DNA of 64,000 nt from Lethocerus indicus (GCA_019843655.1 JACDQD010000008.1:10574442-10638441); one strand, 5' to 3'. Shown: positions 22,621-37,870, counted from the first letter of the stretch. Notes: a model not told the origin generated them from the sequence alone. Translations and numbers: made by a program.

Positions 22621-25600
22621 TGACGATAACAAATTAATCAGGGACGTAAGCATGTTGGCTAAACTTATTTGTATTCTATTTCCTAAATTGTCCAATATCG
22701 TTCCTTTTTAGATGTGTTCTTGTGTATGTATACCTCAATATATGGGAAAATATTTAAGATAGCATTGTAATAAGGAAATAGTTTTCAATTAAACGGATAA
22801 AAATCAATGGACACAGTATTTCCTTAAAATAGACTTGGCCTCAATGGAAAATTTACTCGTTGCTTTTCTGCGACCCGATTCATAACTAATAATTGCGGGT
22901 TAGTTGGCGATAAATCTTCGTCGCCGTTTTGTTTCGCAAGGTTAATTTTTTTTCAGTTACTTAACCGTTTTTAGGCTAGCCTCGGTCGTTACTGGCGTTA
23001 CTGGTTATGCAATAATGCGTTTCGTTTACTTCCCACGTGTACTCGACCCACCCACACCTTAAAACCAATTCAGATTATTACGAGAGTAGTCGGCATATCC
23101 TCAGCCCTGGTATTGTCCATACTGGGAGGGTATGGGGGTCACGGTGACCCGGGCGATTATCGATATCGAATTACATTATAAACTGGGATAATTATGTATC
23201 ATTTTTTTTACATCGGTACGTTCATGGCATTTTCTGCTTTATGTCGTAGACAGGAAGTTACGCAGGTAATTTCTATGGAAATTCACATTGTCCCGACAAC
23301 GCACTGAAAACATTCAGAATCGTTGATAAAATCTTACACTTTGATCAATACCAGGTGTGGATCTACTAATAGGGTTAGTATAGCGGTTAAATCGCACTTG
23401 CTATTTTACAACGGAGTAGCCTATTGGCACTGTTATTGGCGTGATGTCTGTTCTATATATTTCGTGTATTTATTGCCAGCCGTTTCAACACAGGTGTCCC
23501 GTCTCATTTTCATGTGTACCAGTTGGTTTGGATATTCTTTAGGTTTGTAACACATTTTCTAGTTTATTTAATTCTTACTGCATTTATCTGATTTCTTGAA
23601 GTTCAAATGTTTATATTATATCTAATTCTAAATATTTATTACCAACCAGGCAGGAACCTTTAAAGCATTCTTTCATATTTTAGTAGGCCAGTTATTGAAA
23701 TAATAGTAATCGTTATTATTTGAGATCTACTAACGATTGTGAGAAGCCGGATCCGGCTCAATCCCAGATTCCGTACAGACATATCTATAGATTGCGTCCC
23801 CAATTCATTGTTTCGATTATGAACGCTGAATGGAATGAATCCGAATAAGGTAAAATAATTGTCTTCCTTTGAGGGAAGTGCACCCACGTATATGTCCCAG
23901 ATTATCACTGTGAAAAAAATGGAATTTTACAATTCGCCGTATCAGTTCATTATGACTTTTTTTAAATACATGACTAACCTATAAGATCATGTGACTCGAT
24001 GACATTTAGAAAAAAGAGCTTAAATTTTATTCCACTTGGATTTCTATGAGTCTTCGATCCCTGCTCATTTAAGATTGCTCCATTGTAACCTTTATATTGT
24101 TCTAACTAATACCTCTCCTGTGGTATTAGTTTACACGTCTGTAATACGTGGAACTTTCACCTTTCTTCTGGCGAAAAATCGATCTGTAATAAATTTTTAT
24201 TTCATTTTTATCTAAATGGCCTTTTTATCTACAAAACCGGGTCCCTCGTGGTTGGATCATCACTTTTCCTCTAATAGCAAATTTGAATATGAAACCAAAC
24301 GGATCAACTAGTCAACAGATTGCAGTTGATATAAATTCTGATCATGTAACCATGATGGCTTATTCAGGACTCATTGTCAGGAAATGGCTTAGCGGAGGAG
24401 TCATAATTTCATGAATCATCAATCATTCCTACGTTCGAGCGCTCCCCGTCCTGTAGCGAAAAAAGACAATATTTTGCATAATTATCGCCGGATAATTAAA
24501 AAGTCAACCGTCGTCCTTGCACTACTTGCAATCGTTAGAAAGTCAATGTTTTTACGCCCTGGGGCCAAATTGTCGAGATCCCTAACTGAATTATTGCCTA
24601 ATACCCGAATTACAGCAGAACGGAGAAGAGAAACTGCGTTTGCGGAATTCTGGTTTTCTTTTTTTTTCGGTGGGCTTTTAAAATTGAAATTTGTTGAAAA
24701 TTATACGGTATCGATATTGAGCGATTTCTTCAGTAATGAATGAATTATTGGACACCTTAATGAATGGAGTGATTCGAGTTCACGCTGGGATCAACGTCTT
24801 CCGGGGACTGGTTCCGACAATGAATGGTTTTTAATATCCGCCGTCATTTAAAAGCCGTTTTCGGTAATAAACCTATTATTTTCTGTACTTTAGAGTAGTT
24901 ATCATTATTCAAATTTCTGACGGAACTGTGGAGTTATTTTTCGAGAGCGGCAAGATGAATCCTTACCTTTTAGTCCTAATATGCCAATTTGGATAATATT
25001 CTAAACTCTCCTTTACCACTCTGAAAATACCTTCGAGCAGTTCAAATATTTTATAATAAAAAAGCAATTTTTTAGCATAAATACGAAACAAAAAATTTAT
25101 TAAACTCTTCTTTTTTTCTCATAACATTAATAATTTTGTTTAGATGAATTATAATACTGGTAAAACGGAATACCTCTAAAAAATATGATATTATAGTCAA
25201 TGACCAATATAATATAACTTTCAATCTTACTTTAAGTCCTGAATTTAAGTCCTAATTCATTGTAATTTTCAGGCAGGGACTGATTAAGTTATTTGATTCA
25301 TGGGTGGAATTATTATGATTGGTTGATTAATTAGTCGCGATTAGCCCGGAGTATTATACATGTAGGGATATTAAAAGTGATAAATCAAATACCATAATTA
25401 TAATGGGCGCATCGCGGTCCACTGAAGGAAAGTTTCAGATCGAACAAGAGGGAGGCCAAGATAACAGTCGATTGGCAAGATAATGCGAGTGAAAAAAGAT
25501 ATGTGTTCATTTGCATATATTAAATCTGCTGTCTGTCTAGATATGATCAAGCCTTATGTTTCAAGGGCAGCGAGATGCTGAGGTTAAGATGAGAAATTAG

Positions 25601-27447
25601 AAGAAGTTATTTTTTAAAATAAGTTTTAACGAGGTTTAAAATTACGACAGCGGCATTGTGAAAATTCGCCCACTTTCGTATATCATAGTGAGAGGAGATT
25701 TCTAAAAATTAAATTGGTAATGGAAGCGCATACTTCCGAAAGAGTTCTCTTATATTTCCATTTTATTTTCGATTAAATAGCATTCAGTTGGTTGTATATA
25801 TAGTATAGATGAATGTACGAAAAGAAAAATTATCTGTGTTGTGCAGGTTTCGAAGCATCTATCGCGGCCACACTGTTGTAAGCTGTATTTTTATACACAA
25901 GATGAAATATAATTAGACTATTAGGGGACTGACATGGTCGGAGAACTGCGCCGATCTCAGCCGAGTTAAAGAAATAAAAAAGCAAAATTATACGAGCTCA
26001 TTTTTACGACAGACCGTTTAACGGGTTACGGTTACGGGTCGGCGGCCGGATAAGGCCGGTTCGAAAGAGGTTATAATTTATACCGAGAATGTCGAAATAA
26101 TAAAATGATTGTTAGGACGGAAAATAAAATTATCTCTTTGAAGTCGTCCGAACGGCAATTGGGGGTGCGTGGGCGTCGTCCTGCCCCCGGCCAGGTTGTA
26201 ACATCGGCGTATACAAAACGGATACGCTCCGGGCGGTTTCCATAACGGGCTTTACTTATCCCGGGGGACACAATCGGAAATTCGGATATGATCTCGTCCA
26301 CCGTCTAATACAGTATGATGACACCGGACGTTTATCCCGTGTTCGCTGCAATTACTCGCCGGAAAAGGACGACGTTATTTACTACGACGATAAATTCCGT
26401 TATTAGTAAACATTCAAGGGTGCAATTGATTCCACCTCTTGACGATATCGCATTGTTAGACCTGTACATTATTATTTCTTATATGGTAAGAACTATATAT
26501 TGCTATTGACGGAGCATTGAGTTCGGACCAATATGGCGATGGGGACAAATAAACGTTTTTACAATGGGTAAAAGTTGAAATCATTTTTATGATGGGTATG
26601 CTCGATGAGTATGCTCGTGCGATAGTTATATTGCTGTATAAATTAACACTTGTGATTTCGAATGATTTCCGAATATTCAGACATACCAAATCCGTATCTA
26701 CATTTTCACGTGTCAATAGGACCCTTATCCTTGAAGGCCCCAGTTTCTTATCCTGGTCGATTGTCTCAAAACGATATTTCACGATGAATCATCAACTGCT
26801 CTCCCTCAGAACATTTCAAATTTGGCTCAGAGTATAATACACAAAGAAATTACAGAATGAAGACCGTCAATATTAAGCGGAAACCGACTGCTGGGACTTC
26901 CATTTATTCTGCAATGAATTCATTTGGTGGCTAATTTTTTTCTTGGTTTTAATTTGTGCCGGTACGGCTTCCGTTTTGAAACCGGAGTCAACGCGATTTT
27001 TTTCTACTGGAATCGATTTTCTCGCTATAGGAAACCCCTTCCGTTCTCTATTATTCAAACCTCCGTTCTTCATTTGTCTTGACTTGGCTTCGAATTTATT
27101 TCCGCAATAGAAACCTTCTCTTTCAAGACCTATAAATAAGAATCGGTAAATCTGAGGGACGTCCGAAATAATGAAAACCAATTTGAAGACAGGAATGAGC
27201 TGTAGAAAACTTCCTTTTCGTAAATTGTCTGGTTTTTACTTCGCGTAAATTCTCCTCGATTTTCTGAACCTGTTTAGAATTGTAAGTTTAAACATTCAAT
27301 AACATTTTATTGTTCAACTGTAGTACTTTTATAGTGAAATTGTAGTACTTCCTTATAACGTAAATTATTTCTTATGATGAAAATAATGAATTTTTATGAT
27401 GATTCGTATGATTCTGTCTTATGATATTCTGCTGATTTGGTGTTATA

Positions 27448-27480
27448 CTAGAACGGTTTCGGGTTCTCAATTCCTTCATT
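27448..27480 (-). repeat. Copy of the scattered CGGTTTCG motif, diverged
   Basis: The plus strand reads CTAGAACGGTTTCGGG, then TTCTCAATTCCTTCATT. It aligns without gaps to copies A and C over most of its length, with several substitutions. Confidence 0.45.
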
Positions 27481-30400
27481 TGATTTATTACCATTGACTG
27501 ATCAGTAGAAGGTCTCTCCTACACCACTAACTCATTGGAATATCAATCTTGATTGTTCACACCGACAAAACTCATTCTTGTTCAACAGAACAGTAATACG
27601 AATTAAACGATTGTTTCTCTCATAGTTTATGATCTCGGCGTGAGATGAGGGTGGTGGGGCTTAGAAAGTAGCACTCGGTGCAGTTTAATTCATACGGCGT
27701 TGTTTTCTTGAATGTCGGGCCGCGTGCGTTGCTCACGTGAGAGCGCGAGATGAAAGAGTTAAACGACCGAAACAAAAACCTCTGACTTATGAGTCTTTAA
27801 ATAGCCCGCTCCCGTGATGTCATCCCGCCGGTAATGAATGTATCTAGAACGGATTGAGATTGAATGGTTGGGCCCGGGAATTATGAATTTTCAACGGTCG
27901 GCAAAGAGAGGTACGATTGCCGATTTTCACCAGAAACCCGCCCCGAGGCGTTTTCTTTTTGCCTTGACTTTCCCTCAATTTGTGATGCACGAAATTCGAT
28001 ACCACGTTTCCAAATATTCTTTCCCTATCGCATTCGATCCGGAATTAATCGATTATCGCAATCTTTCCAAATTCTCGGTAATAATGACTGCGTCCATTCA
28101 TAAACGATATTTTTATGACTGCACTAGCGCGGTAATACCTTTTTTTTAAATACAAAATACACTTTATAATAAAGTGCTATCAAAAATTAAAATTATTATT
28201 TGTGGCTTGCAATGATTAGGATTATAGGATTTACTAGGATCAGTGCCCGGTTACTCGGTGAGATTCACAAACATATTATTTAAAATTTTGTTAAAAGCAG
28301 ATGCGATAATTTGTTTTAACAAACACGCGATAGCGTGTTTTTGCTCTTCTTTTTTCAGCTATCATCATTAATTTCAATTATGACCCCCGGTTTCTGTTCG
28401 ATCTTCTTGCCTTGATCAATATAAAATACAGTAAAAGATAGTAGCATTAAGTATACGTACGATCATTAGCCGGTGTGTTCGTTTTGGTCGCTAGACGTAT
28501 ACACCCCTATAGTAGTTCAAATTCGACGTTAATGTACTATTTCATTTTTGTTCCTAGGGCTCTAGAAAATAAGTGTAAGAAGTAAGTAATTTAATCAGTA
28601 CTAGGTTGATGGTCTATAAAGTAGCCGTTCATGATATAGCTTCTCTCGGAGGCAGAATTAGCCGGGGGCGGCGTGGGCGGCACGTAAACTCCTTGCCTCC
28701 GGGGCCGGCCTACTCGTTGTGCCAGTTGAGCCCTCCGTATTCGGGACAACTTAAATATGTACATTAGTGCCTTGCATACCATGTAGAGGCCTCCGACGGG
28801 GCCCGTGGGCGGATACTCGGGAAAGTTTAAATTTCCCTGCCCACATTTTATAATCGTTACCGAAGAAAGTTTCGGAATAACAATCGGGTTGAGTAACACG
28901 GTGCCCACAGGGGCCCTCGTACGAATGTTGGCCGTAATCGCGGACAATTAACAGCAATTAAGGGGTCCCAGTAGAGTTTTTGACAGACGACATGTTGTGC
29001 TAGACGCTATAAGACCTACTTAATCGGAGCCTTCAGTATTTATTTATTATGATAAACTTTGTCTTGGAAATTTATCTTCTGTAGTGTTTTATAAAATAGA
29101 ATATTTAAGCCCACAACCCAATGTGATCTCAACCCAATTTCGATTCGATTATTCAGTTTCGATATGCGCGGCGTACGTAATTAAATCACTTTCTAATTTT
29201 TGTCAAAATACTTATGACAAAATATTAAATTTATTATTCATCTCTTCTCTGCACGCTGCCTCCTTTTTAGAATGAGGAGGCGCGCCAGTCGGCCTCAACC
29301 GGTGATTCACGAATCTAATTGTTGCCGTCGCTAGGAACAACAGGAAACCGTAGATTAGAAGTACAGGAATATCTGAAGTAAATAATACATGAGAAGCGGG
29401 AGTAGGCCAAGGACGCGGCTGCCGTCCCTTTTGCGTCGAGTTTTCCTAAAACGGGCACCGCCCATTACGAATTCTCCCGGTTCAACCGAATATACGTGGA
29501 ATGATCGTCTATTGTTTCTGAAGGCGAGAGTCGAGATGAAGCCAAAAGGAATGTCTTGTAATAAGAAGAAACTCGATTGATCGTTTTCATGAGGAATAAG
29601 TCGTCTTCAGGAGTCTGAAGTCCCCCCATACGTCCCTTATTGGTACAACTTATAACAATAACTAATAAGGCCTATGAGTTAAAATAATGATGATGTTGCA
29701 ACAAAATATGGTAGTTATGTTTAAGATCTGGAATATGATCACTCTTTCTGTGTTTTCTGCCACCTTCCATAATGTGATGTTGGTAAATAGGATACAAACT
29801 GAAAATTAAAAAAAAACATTTACTGATAGTGATATAATTGCCAGTCTAATGCTTATTACAGAAAATTATCATATTAAATTACCTACATTAATACAGTAAT
29901 AAACAGGTTTAAACGCAAATAGGAAATATACTACTGCATAGCTCATACTATGTGGAATCTGACTGCAAATATACCGAACCGAATCTAAAATTATACTATA
30001 ATTAATCGTGACAAGTGACACGGCCGTGATAAGGAAGTAAAATACAGATAGGGGATCCGGCCATATGGCTCGATTCTATTGATTATCTAGCGCCATTCTT
30101 AACTGAAATTGTAACTCAATATCGTGGCCTCGCATAAACAGATGCGTCCCGCTGTTGGTTAGACTGGCGTTATCCTTTGTTTATTTGCTAGTTTCAAACA
30201 TAATCAGTTCGCTTTTAGTAAATTTTAAGAAGCAATATACATATAATAACAGGCTCGAAGATTAAATTATAAACCGATTCTATAGCTCTTATCGAGAGGG
30301 CCAAATTTTATTCGAATGTTTTTATTCCACCTTTAATTTTCTACTTTTTGACGACAGGCTGAATTTATCATCTGGTGGGAGTAAGAAGGATAAATTATTG

Positions 30401-31310
30401 TTTGTTAGACCTGTGCAAGGACACTCCTATTGAACTTGAATTGAACTCGCAACCCGAAATATAACTGCGCAGTGTTTACGAACGCGGGTTACTCCTCGAG
30501 TGGTGGTGATACGGATAAATCTGAAAATAATCCCCGATGAACGATGAACCGATGCTTCATTAAACTGTGTTTTTGACCTAACGTTTAATAATGACACAGC
30601 ATAAAGTAGTCGCGTACTCACCGTGAATTCCACGCTTCCTGAGTGTTTACGAGAGAAATATAAAAACTAGTGGATGTTGTGAATTTGTCGCTAAAGATCA
30701 TAAATAATGGTTTCATTTTATTCTTGCACGCTCTTTTTATCTTTCAACACCTGTTTTCATTATTATTCAAACCGCATTAATACTCTTTTAGTATATTCTA
30801 GATACTTAAAATCTTAATAGCTGGCTTCAATAAGAACGGGTTTTTTAAATGGGGGTCATTCAGTAGTTTCAGATCATGTATAGGATATGGATAAAAACGC
30901 AACCTACTTTGTATCTCCTTGCTGGGAAATTATTTGAGAAACTTTCAATACGTCCTGTGAGCATCAAGCAGGTAGTAGTTGTGGTAGGCCATTTATGACC
31001 TAAATGGCGGGGTGCATTGGACTCTGAGTTCGTTTTCTGAATTGGATACCGCCAACCGAGGCGGTCCTTTCCACTGGAACAGTACAATGGTACAATCCCG
31101 TACTGATTGACATTTATCTTGAGGCTGGCCACGATTTCTGCATTATACCACTTTTATCGACCTTTCGCCCGTCTCTTGCGGGGGCGGCCGTACGTTTCAC
31201 AAGCCGGTGACTCCAAACCGAGCGGCTAACGCGTCCGAAAATTGTTCGAATTCCAGTCTACTTTCAGTATGAAGTTAAGCACTCTCCCTTCACAAACGTA
31301 TATCTCAATT

Positions 31311-31340
31311 CTGGTTTCGGCATTTCGCCATCTTCAGTCC
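31311..31340 (-). repeat. Copy B of the scattered CGGTTTCG motif
   Basis: The plus strand reads CTGGTTTCGG, then CATTTCGCCATCTTCAGTCC. On the minus strand, CTGAAGATGGC, a five-base loop, then GCCGAAACC gives a small GGC/GCC hairpin. Confidence 0.55.
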
Positions 31341-33934
31341 ATTCTGTTAGTAGATTATTGAGGTAGATAACATTCAGACGAAAATGAGGACAATTGTAAA
31401 ATTATTCTTATTAAATTATTGATTTCATATTTGACATGTCTTTATTTTGAACATGCGTAGTATCATATATTTGGAGGTTATGTAAGCCTAATATCTCGGT
31501 CCTAATTTGATTAAAATCCTCAAACTGCAATCTAATGCTGGGTAGTCTTTCTGAAACGGGCAAATAAAATAACGCCCGTACGAGAGATTATCTCGTTTAT
31601 TTCTGTGCCGGGCTAAATCAAAGTAAATTTACACTTCGGATTTGGGAGGGGGCATTGTTCTCGCCGGCCGTTATCAAATGTCTCTCGGATTCTTTTGTAA
31701 ATCCCGACACTGTTTAAAGCCGAGCTTGAGATGGGAGTGCCGTTCCGTCGGCGGAGCTAATTAAAGAATTGATCGCGCTTACACGAGGCCTCTCCCCTGC
31801 GTCTTTTATCCCCGCGTTAATATCGCGATAGACAATAATTCAGGTAGTCTAGGTCGAGGCCGCAACTCCATATTGAAGCTCGCAGTCGGTGCAATAGTTA
31901 GATAGCGATCTCTGAATAGGATTTATGAATAGAATGAGAATAATCCAATGCGGCGTTGGCCTTTCCTTGAGGTTCTCCAAATGCAAATTTAAAACAGGAG
32001 CGTCCTCCATTTCGCTCCTTCTATAACATGTCCATTATTTTTCAATTATATTTCTTTACCTAATATTAGTTTAATTTCGTTCTGCTTTGTTTTGGAATAA
32101 AATGTAAGGATATTGTTAAATAAATATTGGCAAGAAATAAATACCAGTTACTTAAGGAATTAAAATTCTCAAATTGCAATAAAAACAAGCAGTCGTTTTA
32201 AACTGTAAAACGAGAATAGTTAATAATCGTTAAGACTGAGCGTAAAACCACCACTAAACATGTGTTTAATGGGACACTCCGTGAAATAGTGGCATACCGA
32301 GCGAATAGCAGAGCTTTACCCCTAAGTCCATAAATCTTTTGAGAATTTGTTGGACTGATTCAGACGTAGTCCTTTACATATCATAATATACTGGTAAAAA
32401 CCTCCAATACGTTTGAATTTTTGCCATAAATTGTATTTTCGAGAAATATATTATTCGGTCTAACATTTGGCGCAAATATTGGGTGCGCGTTGTTGGAGTT
32501 TAAACTGCGTCAATTATCTTTATACGCTACACACTTTATTGGTAGGGGGGAACGTGTCATAACAGGACCTTTAAGGAAAGTAAAACAATTTGAGTAAATC
32601 ATTTTGAGCGGTTCTTTAGCACTGTACATGTTTTGTGGCAGCGAAATTGCGGTGAAGATAAACGACAAATGCAGTTTCCCCCGTCACATTATTTTAGACA
32701 TATGGTCCCCATTAGTCGCCAGGAAACTGATCTAAAAAATAATATAGCTGTCTAGAGAGCGAGAACTGGTAGGAAATTTGATATTTTGAACATTGTCATA
32801 GATGTTTTGGACTGTATAACCAGGTAGTTACTTGTATAATTCTATTTACTCAATTCCCCCGCTATGTCATTTGATAGTTGGCGCTTTTCTAGGATCTGAG
32901 GCCCTGCCCTCTTTCTTCTGGAATCCCCTACCTTTTCAATTGGTATAATTGACTTGCTCGGTATAATTGGCTCGTTATTATTATAATATAATAACAATAG
33001 CTACATCACCTTTCTGCCTCTCTTCCTGGTTCTATGATTCGGACCGTTTTCTACTTACCGTTAACGGGACTCCATATAGACATAGTAATATATATATCTT
33101 GAAATAACTCTGAATGTGTGAAATACTCTGAAATGGACGCAAAAATAATGGAAACGATCTTTGTTGCCGCTAAGCGGGAAGCAGTATTGGAAAGTTTGAG
33201 TAGTGTGACTGGGGCAAGCCGAAAACAGTAGCCCGTGAACGGTCAGGAAGGGCAACTGGTTTTGTGTTGAGCGGTCCGCCCAGCGCGTTGAAGCGGCGTT
33301 TCCCACTTGAAGCGCCCGTTCCCCTCTTCTCGCTCCTTTCCGCCTCAATTCATTGAATTATGAGACTCTTATGATCGAACCCGGCGACGTATATAATCTC
33401 CGGCCGGCCGGTTCCCACATGCCCGGCAGTGCTTTACATGTGTCCGGACCGAAGTCTCAACGCGCCGGTTTTGAGGTCAATAAACCTCGCGGCATCTCTT
33501 GAACCGCTCACAGACTTGCAGTCAACCACTAAGTACAGGATAATCGGTCGAAATGATTATCCAGGTTCAGAATATTAAGGTCTCTTTCGCTTGTTCAGAA
33601 ACACTTATGTAGAGTGTTGTAGATTGAATTTTTTTGTATTTATGTTTTTTTGGGGGTAAACACCTTCTTAGTGGTCTGGAGGATGTCTATGAATTAGAGA
33701 AAAATTCCGAAGCTTGCTACTTAAAAGATTACGGATTACTTAAAATTTTACTAAGAAAAACAGTCTTTAGCTCTGATTTAACAATAAAGCCACTATTTAT
33801 CCTTTATTATTTATGGTATAATTCCGGGAATATTTTTGAAATTTCAAAAAGTGGACTGACATTTTGTTTGAATTCATATAATATCATAAGCCATATAATT
33901 TTTATTTCAATATTTATTGTATATAATGGATGAA

Positions 33935-33996
33935 TGTGCGTTGCAACACGTGCTTGCGTGTATACGTGCGCGTGAGGGTGTATGTGCGTGTGCGTA
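33935..33996. repeat. Alternating purine-pyrimidine (GT/GC) tract
   Basis: An imperfect run of GTGCG, TGCGTG and GTGTATGTGCGTG units over about 60 bases. This is classic sequence for Z-DNA formation under negative supercoiling and differs sharply from its AT-rich flanks. Confidence 0.65.
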
Positions 33997-35492
33997 AAGA
34001 GGTCACCGAGGGAAAATATTATTATGAACGATGGACAACGTTATTATGAAATATGGAGGGATGTGCAATATATAGAAATGACAGCCTATGTTGGAAATTG
34101 GTCCTTGGAATCCCGACGCATTGTTTACGGTGACATTCCAACAATTAGTAATTGTTAAGTAAGTAGCTGTGGCGCAACATCAAATTTCGAGTTTGCCTTT
34201 GAAGTGTACAAAACCTCTAATTTTGACGCGCTCGGTTAGCTGTTTCGAATCTGTTGCCATGACATTAATGCAAATTGGTTTTATACCCCATAGTTTTTGC
34301 TTGAGTGTTGGTTGAATATTATTGGACAATAATATGCAGAAAACGAAAACAGTTAAGTTTGAAAAGAAAAAATTGTTTTTTGACGCACTTCGAGGACTGA
34401 ATCAAATTGAAATAAACAAACGGCAGTAAAGACTGAGTCCCGCGGTAAATACTAAAAATAGAAGTTTTGTTTGTTGTCTAACCCAAAGATTGCGGGAACG
34501 ATCTTGGCCAAAAATAAAACAACGCTATCGTGTGAGTTATCACATAAAACACAGAAGGAGGTCGAAACGTTTAACTTCACATGTGGAATCCGATCTAAAT
34601 TTAAACGTTGAGTCCTGGTCCGATAACCGGTTTTGGTAATACTTTCATACGAAGTACTTTCATAACGCGGTACTGACAGACGTCTATAAAGTGAATTGTC
34701 CTTTCTTTTACGGAAGAAAACAGAAATATTCGCTTGATACCTGATATTAATATCAACTTTGATCGTTTGTTTATTTATTCAATCAAGCGCAATTTCTTTT
34801 TATTCAATCAATTTTTAAATTCAAAGCAATTCGATATTTCCTCCCCAATGCTTCCAAACTACAATGCAGCTCTTACATCTACACGTTGCACAATAACTTC
34901 GAAAATACTAATAAGAACGTGGTAATTGACAGAATCGTGCGCCGAGATAGCCATAACACAAATACTCGTATATACCATTAGTCTATCGAGTTTCTATCTC
35001 CTCTCACTGATTTGCTATAATCCGTAAACCGGTTTCTCGCCATCTCTAGATCGAATCTTTCGGTGCAGTCTTAACCATTGAGGTACTTAGGCGTACTGGT
35101 TGGATAGTATAAATTCAGTAACAATGCTAAAGGGGTCGGATGCACCATCGACAACCAATTAGCCTTGGGCGGTTCACTAATCTACTGACTAATGATTTTA
35201 ACTAATAGTTCGTTTAACTATACACGTGTACTGAAAACGAAACGAGAACTTCTATAGGAAATAACCGATTACAACTGTGCAATTGTCTCTGGTCATTTGA
35301 AACACTGATAACTAATTGAAGACATTAGATAATCGAATTGGATATAGGCCAGACCATTCTGATAGATTTAATGAATCAAATTACTGGTCGCTTCTGTAAA
35401 CTTCCTAAATAAGAATTTTATATAACAAAATAATATTTAGAATTCTAGCTATAGATGAATGTATATTTCAAGTTGGACCGTGGGTTTGCTAG

Positions 35493-35678
35493 ACCCGTAT
35501 ACCAGTATACCTCTGTTGTCCCCTGCGGTGGAGCCAAAGAAAGAGAGAAAATAAATTGCAGTCCTTGAATTACAACATAGACTGTCTGGATGATTCCGAT
35601 GAAATGGAGGCCAATAAAACTATCGTAAGAAATGGTTACGGCTTCGTAGAAGATTGTAAAATGTGGCCAATTACATAA
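35493..35678 (+). other. Open frame of unclear status, plus strand
   Basis: A 61-codon frame without an ATG start that ends in TAA at 35676. Its middle (NYNIDCLDDSDEMEANKTI) is acidic and protein-like. An AG at 35560-35561 and a GTAAGA at 35625 would cut out a 63-base block in one frame, but the would-be acceptor has a purine-rich rather than pyrimidine-rich tract. It is more likely chance or a fragment of an old insertion than a used exon. Confidence 0.15.
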
Positions 35679-37489
35679 ATTACAGATGATCAGGGCAGCA
35701 CTTAACACATTTCTTCAATTGCGACAAGCGTTGAGACCCGTGGGCACTAGGGAAGTAATAAAAGTAACGGGGATGAAAAATAAATTATGGAAATGTATTC
35801 TGGCATTATAGAAAATATCACGAAAAACGATTCCGCTGAAAAAATGTCATATGCTTTACAACAATAATACCAAGTACGCTTCCCTCAAAAAATCATTCTA
35901 GGAGTGAATAAAAACTCCCCTTGAAAAACGGTTTGTTTTAAGTAATATGGTTAGATAATGGAAAAGTGATAAAAGAAGCTAAAAATTGGTGACATTTGTG
36001 TATTACATAAGTTATCACCGTTAGAATGAGGCTGGAGACGTCGATTAGGGCTTCTCGGTGAGACCGAATAGGGCAGGATTTAGATCGCAATTGGGGCCGC
36101 GATTAACGTCGGGCCTAAACGCGATCGACATTTTAGCATAATAAACAATCGCGGCCCGGTGATTAGAGTTGCCGCAGGTACCGGCCGATCACTGTGATAT
36201 CAGAGGCCCGACCCTCATTAGGCCCAAATTGCGAACAATAACACCTCCCGCCGCCGAGCATTGTGCAATTCACTGGTGCGCCCCGCTAAAATCCCTCATT
36301 TATCCCAAGCCCGCCTTTGTGCGAAAGGTCGTCGAATCAAACACCGTTCAAAAATGCGTTGCCCATTGTTTGAATTTGTTGAAAACTACAATCGTAATGG
36401 CCTTACTACTCGGGGACACTGTCGTACTTTAATGTACGGACATAAACTCGAGAAGTGCTGATGTCTGATTGATTTCCAGTTTGCTTGATATGAGTGAAAA
36501 CAATTGAATGATTTACATTTATGAAATTCAGTAAATGAGCCTAACGAATTGATGAGTATATACTGCATTCATTCCCAAAGTTTCCGTCAGGGAGGATATT
36601 AATTTTCCTATTTTTCTTTTCGTTCGGATGCCCCGCCAAGTGCAATTGCGGCCCTGGAACGGGTCGCACCGAGAGACGGTATGGAAATAGAAAATTCCCC
36701 GCCAAAAGAAAGACATGGTCGTGAACACGTCCAACTGGCAACATTTCAACGCGGTTTTTCCATTTTCAGTTATATTTAGCGGATCATCACCCCGTTTAAA
36801 ATGCTACCATAAATTTTATCTTTTGGTTTTCAACAGTATTCTTAAACAGTGATCTCGTACGCGTTGGGTATTGCACACTGGATAATATTTACAATAGGAA
36901 TACTAATGCCTTATTTTAAATATCTCTTTTTCCTTCCTAGAAATAATCCTTTAACTTGTTTGATAAGAAATTAGCTTAAATCTTCTTGAACTTTCATTTC
37001 AATCTTCTTGTCGTTACGCCACGACTCCCAAATTCTGAATTCTGAGGTTCTTTTTTTCCCGTATTCACCTGGGATAAATATCTTGAAATATATTTTTCCT
37101 AATTTGATTTGTTTCTAATAACCCTTGACAGTCTTCTGTTATAGTAATATATTCTCATATTTATGGTTGTTGGTGATAAACGAAGTCTGTTCTTTAGCGA
37201 AACAGAGTCAGAGGAAGTTCTATATCACTGAAGAACATATGCTGTTCTTTTTCAGTCCATGAAAAACACCTCTGAACGCAGAATGGTATGGTGGATACAA
37301 TAAAGGAATAAAAACATCTGTTCCTTTTGAAAAGTCATTGTGTTGGCACTATGACTGCACTGTTACTAATTTAGTACTATCTTGTTTTTCGAAAATGACG
37401 ACCTTAATTGAATTTATAGTGAACATTTCAAATCGCCGGTATTTAATTGCCGGAAAAGGAAAGTGTATTTTAGGACTATCGCCAGTGGG

Positions 37490-37870
37490 CGCCGTTTGCC
37501 AGGTCGGTTGGACGGAGTCTGAACTCGCGGGTTGACCGAATTCGAAGATTATTTTAATCTTTCAATTAAAAACGCCGAACTAGTTCAGTCCAATTGGACG
37601 GAGGACAACAAAGGGTGAGGAGGGTCACTCGCGGTCCGGACGTCGCTTTGGGCGCACCGAAACGGATACTCTATTTGAAGTTGCCGGCGGAAGTGCAGCT
37701 ACAAAGGGGGAGCCGTGGGATAAATCAAAACTCGAAGTATCGATACTTGGGATACTTGGACGCCGATACGGCTAGAGGAACGGCCCTTTTCGCCCGTCCT
37801 GACGACATCGTAAATCACCGAATGCAACGCCGGGGCCGATAATTGCGGGGCCCGGTAACCGTAAGTAGGC
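37490..37870. promoter_or_regulatory. CpG-rich patch, possible regulatory element
   Basis: Dense CpG with repeated CCGG-type words, bounded by AT-rich DNA. It ends near CCGGTAACC|GTAAGTAGG at 37860, a good plus-strand donor sequence, so a leader exon cannot be excluded. Open frames cross it on both strands, which argues against a specific coding use. Confidence 0.2.

Noticed and set aside
28591..28947. 118-codon minus-strand frame with a Pro-rich end
   Set aside because: GC-rich patch with overlapping frames, no convincing splice borders.
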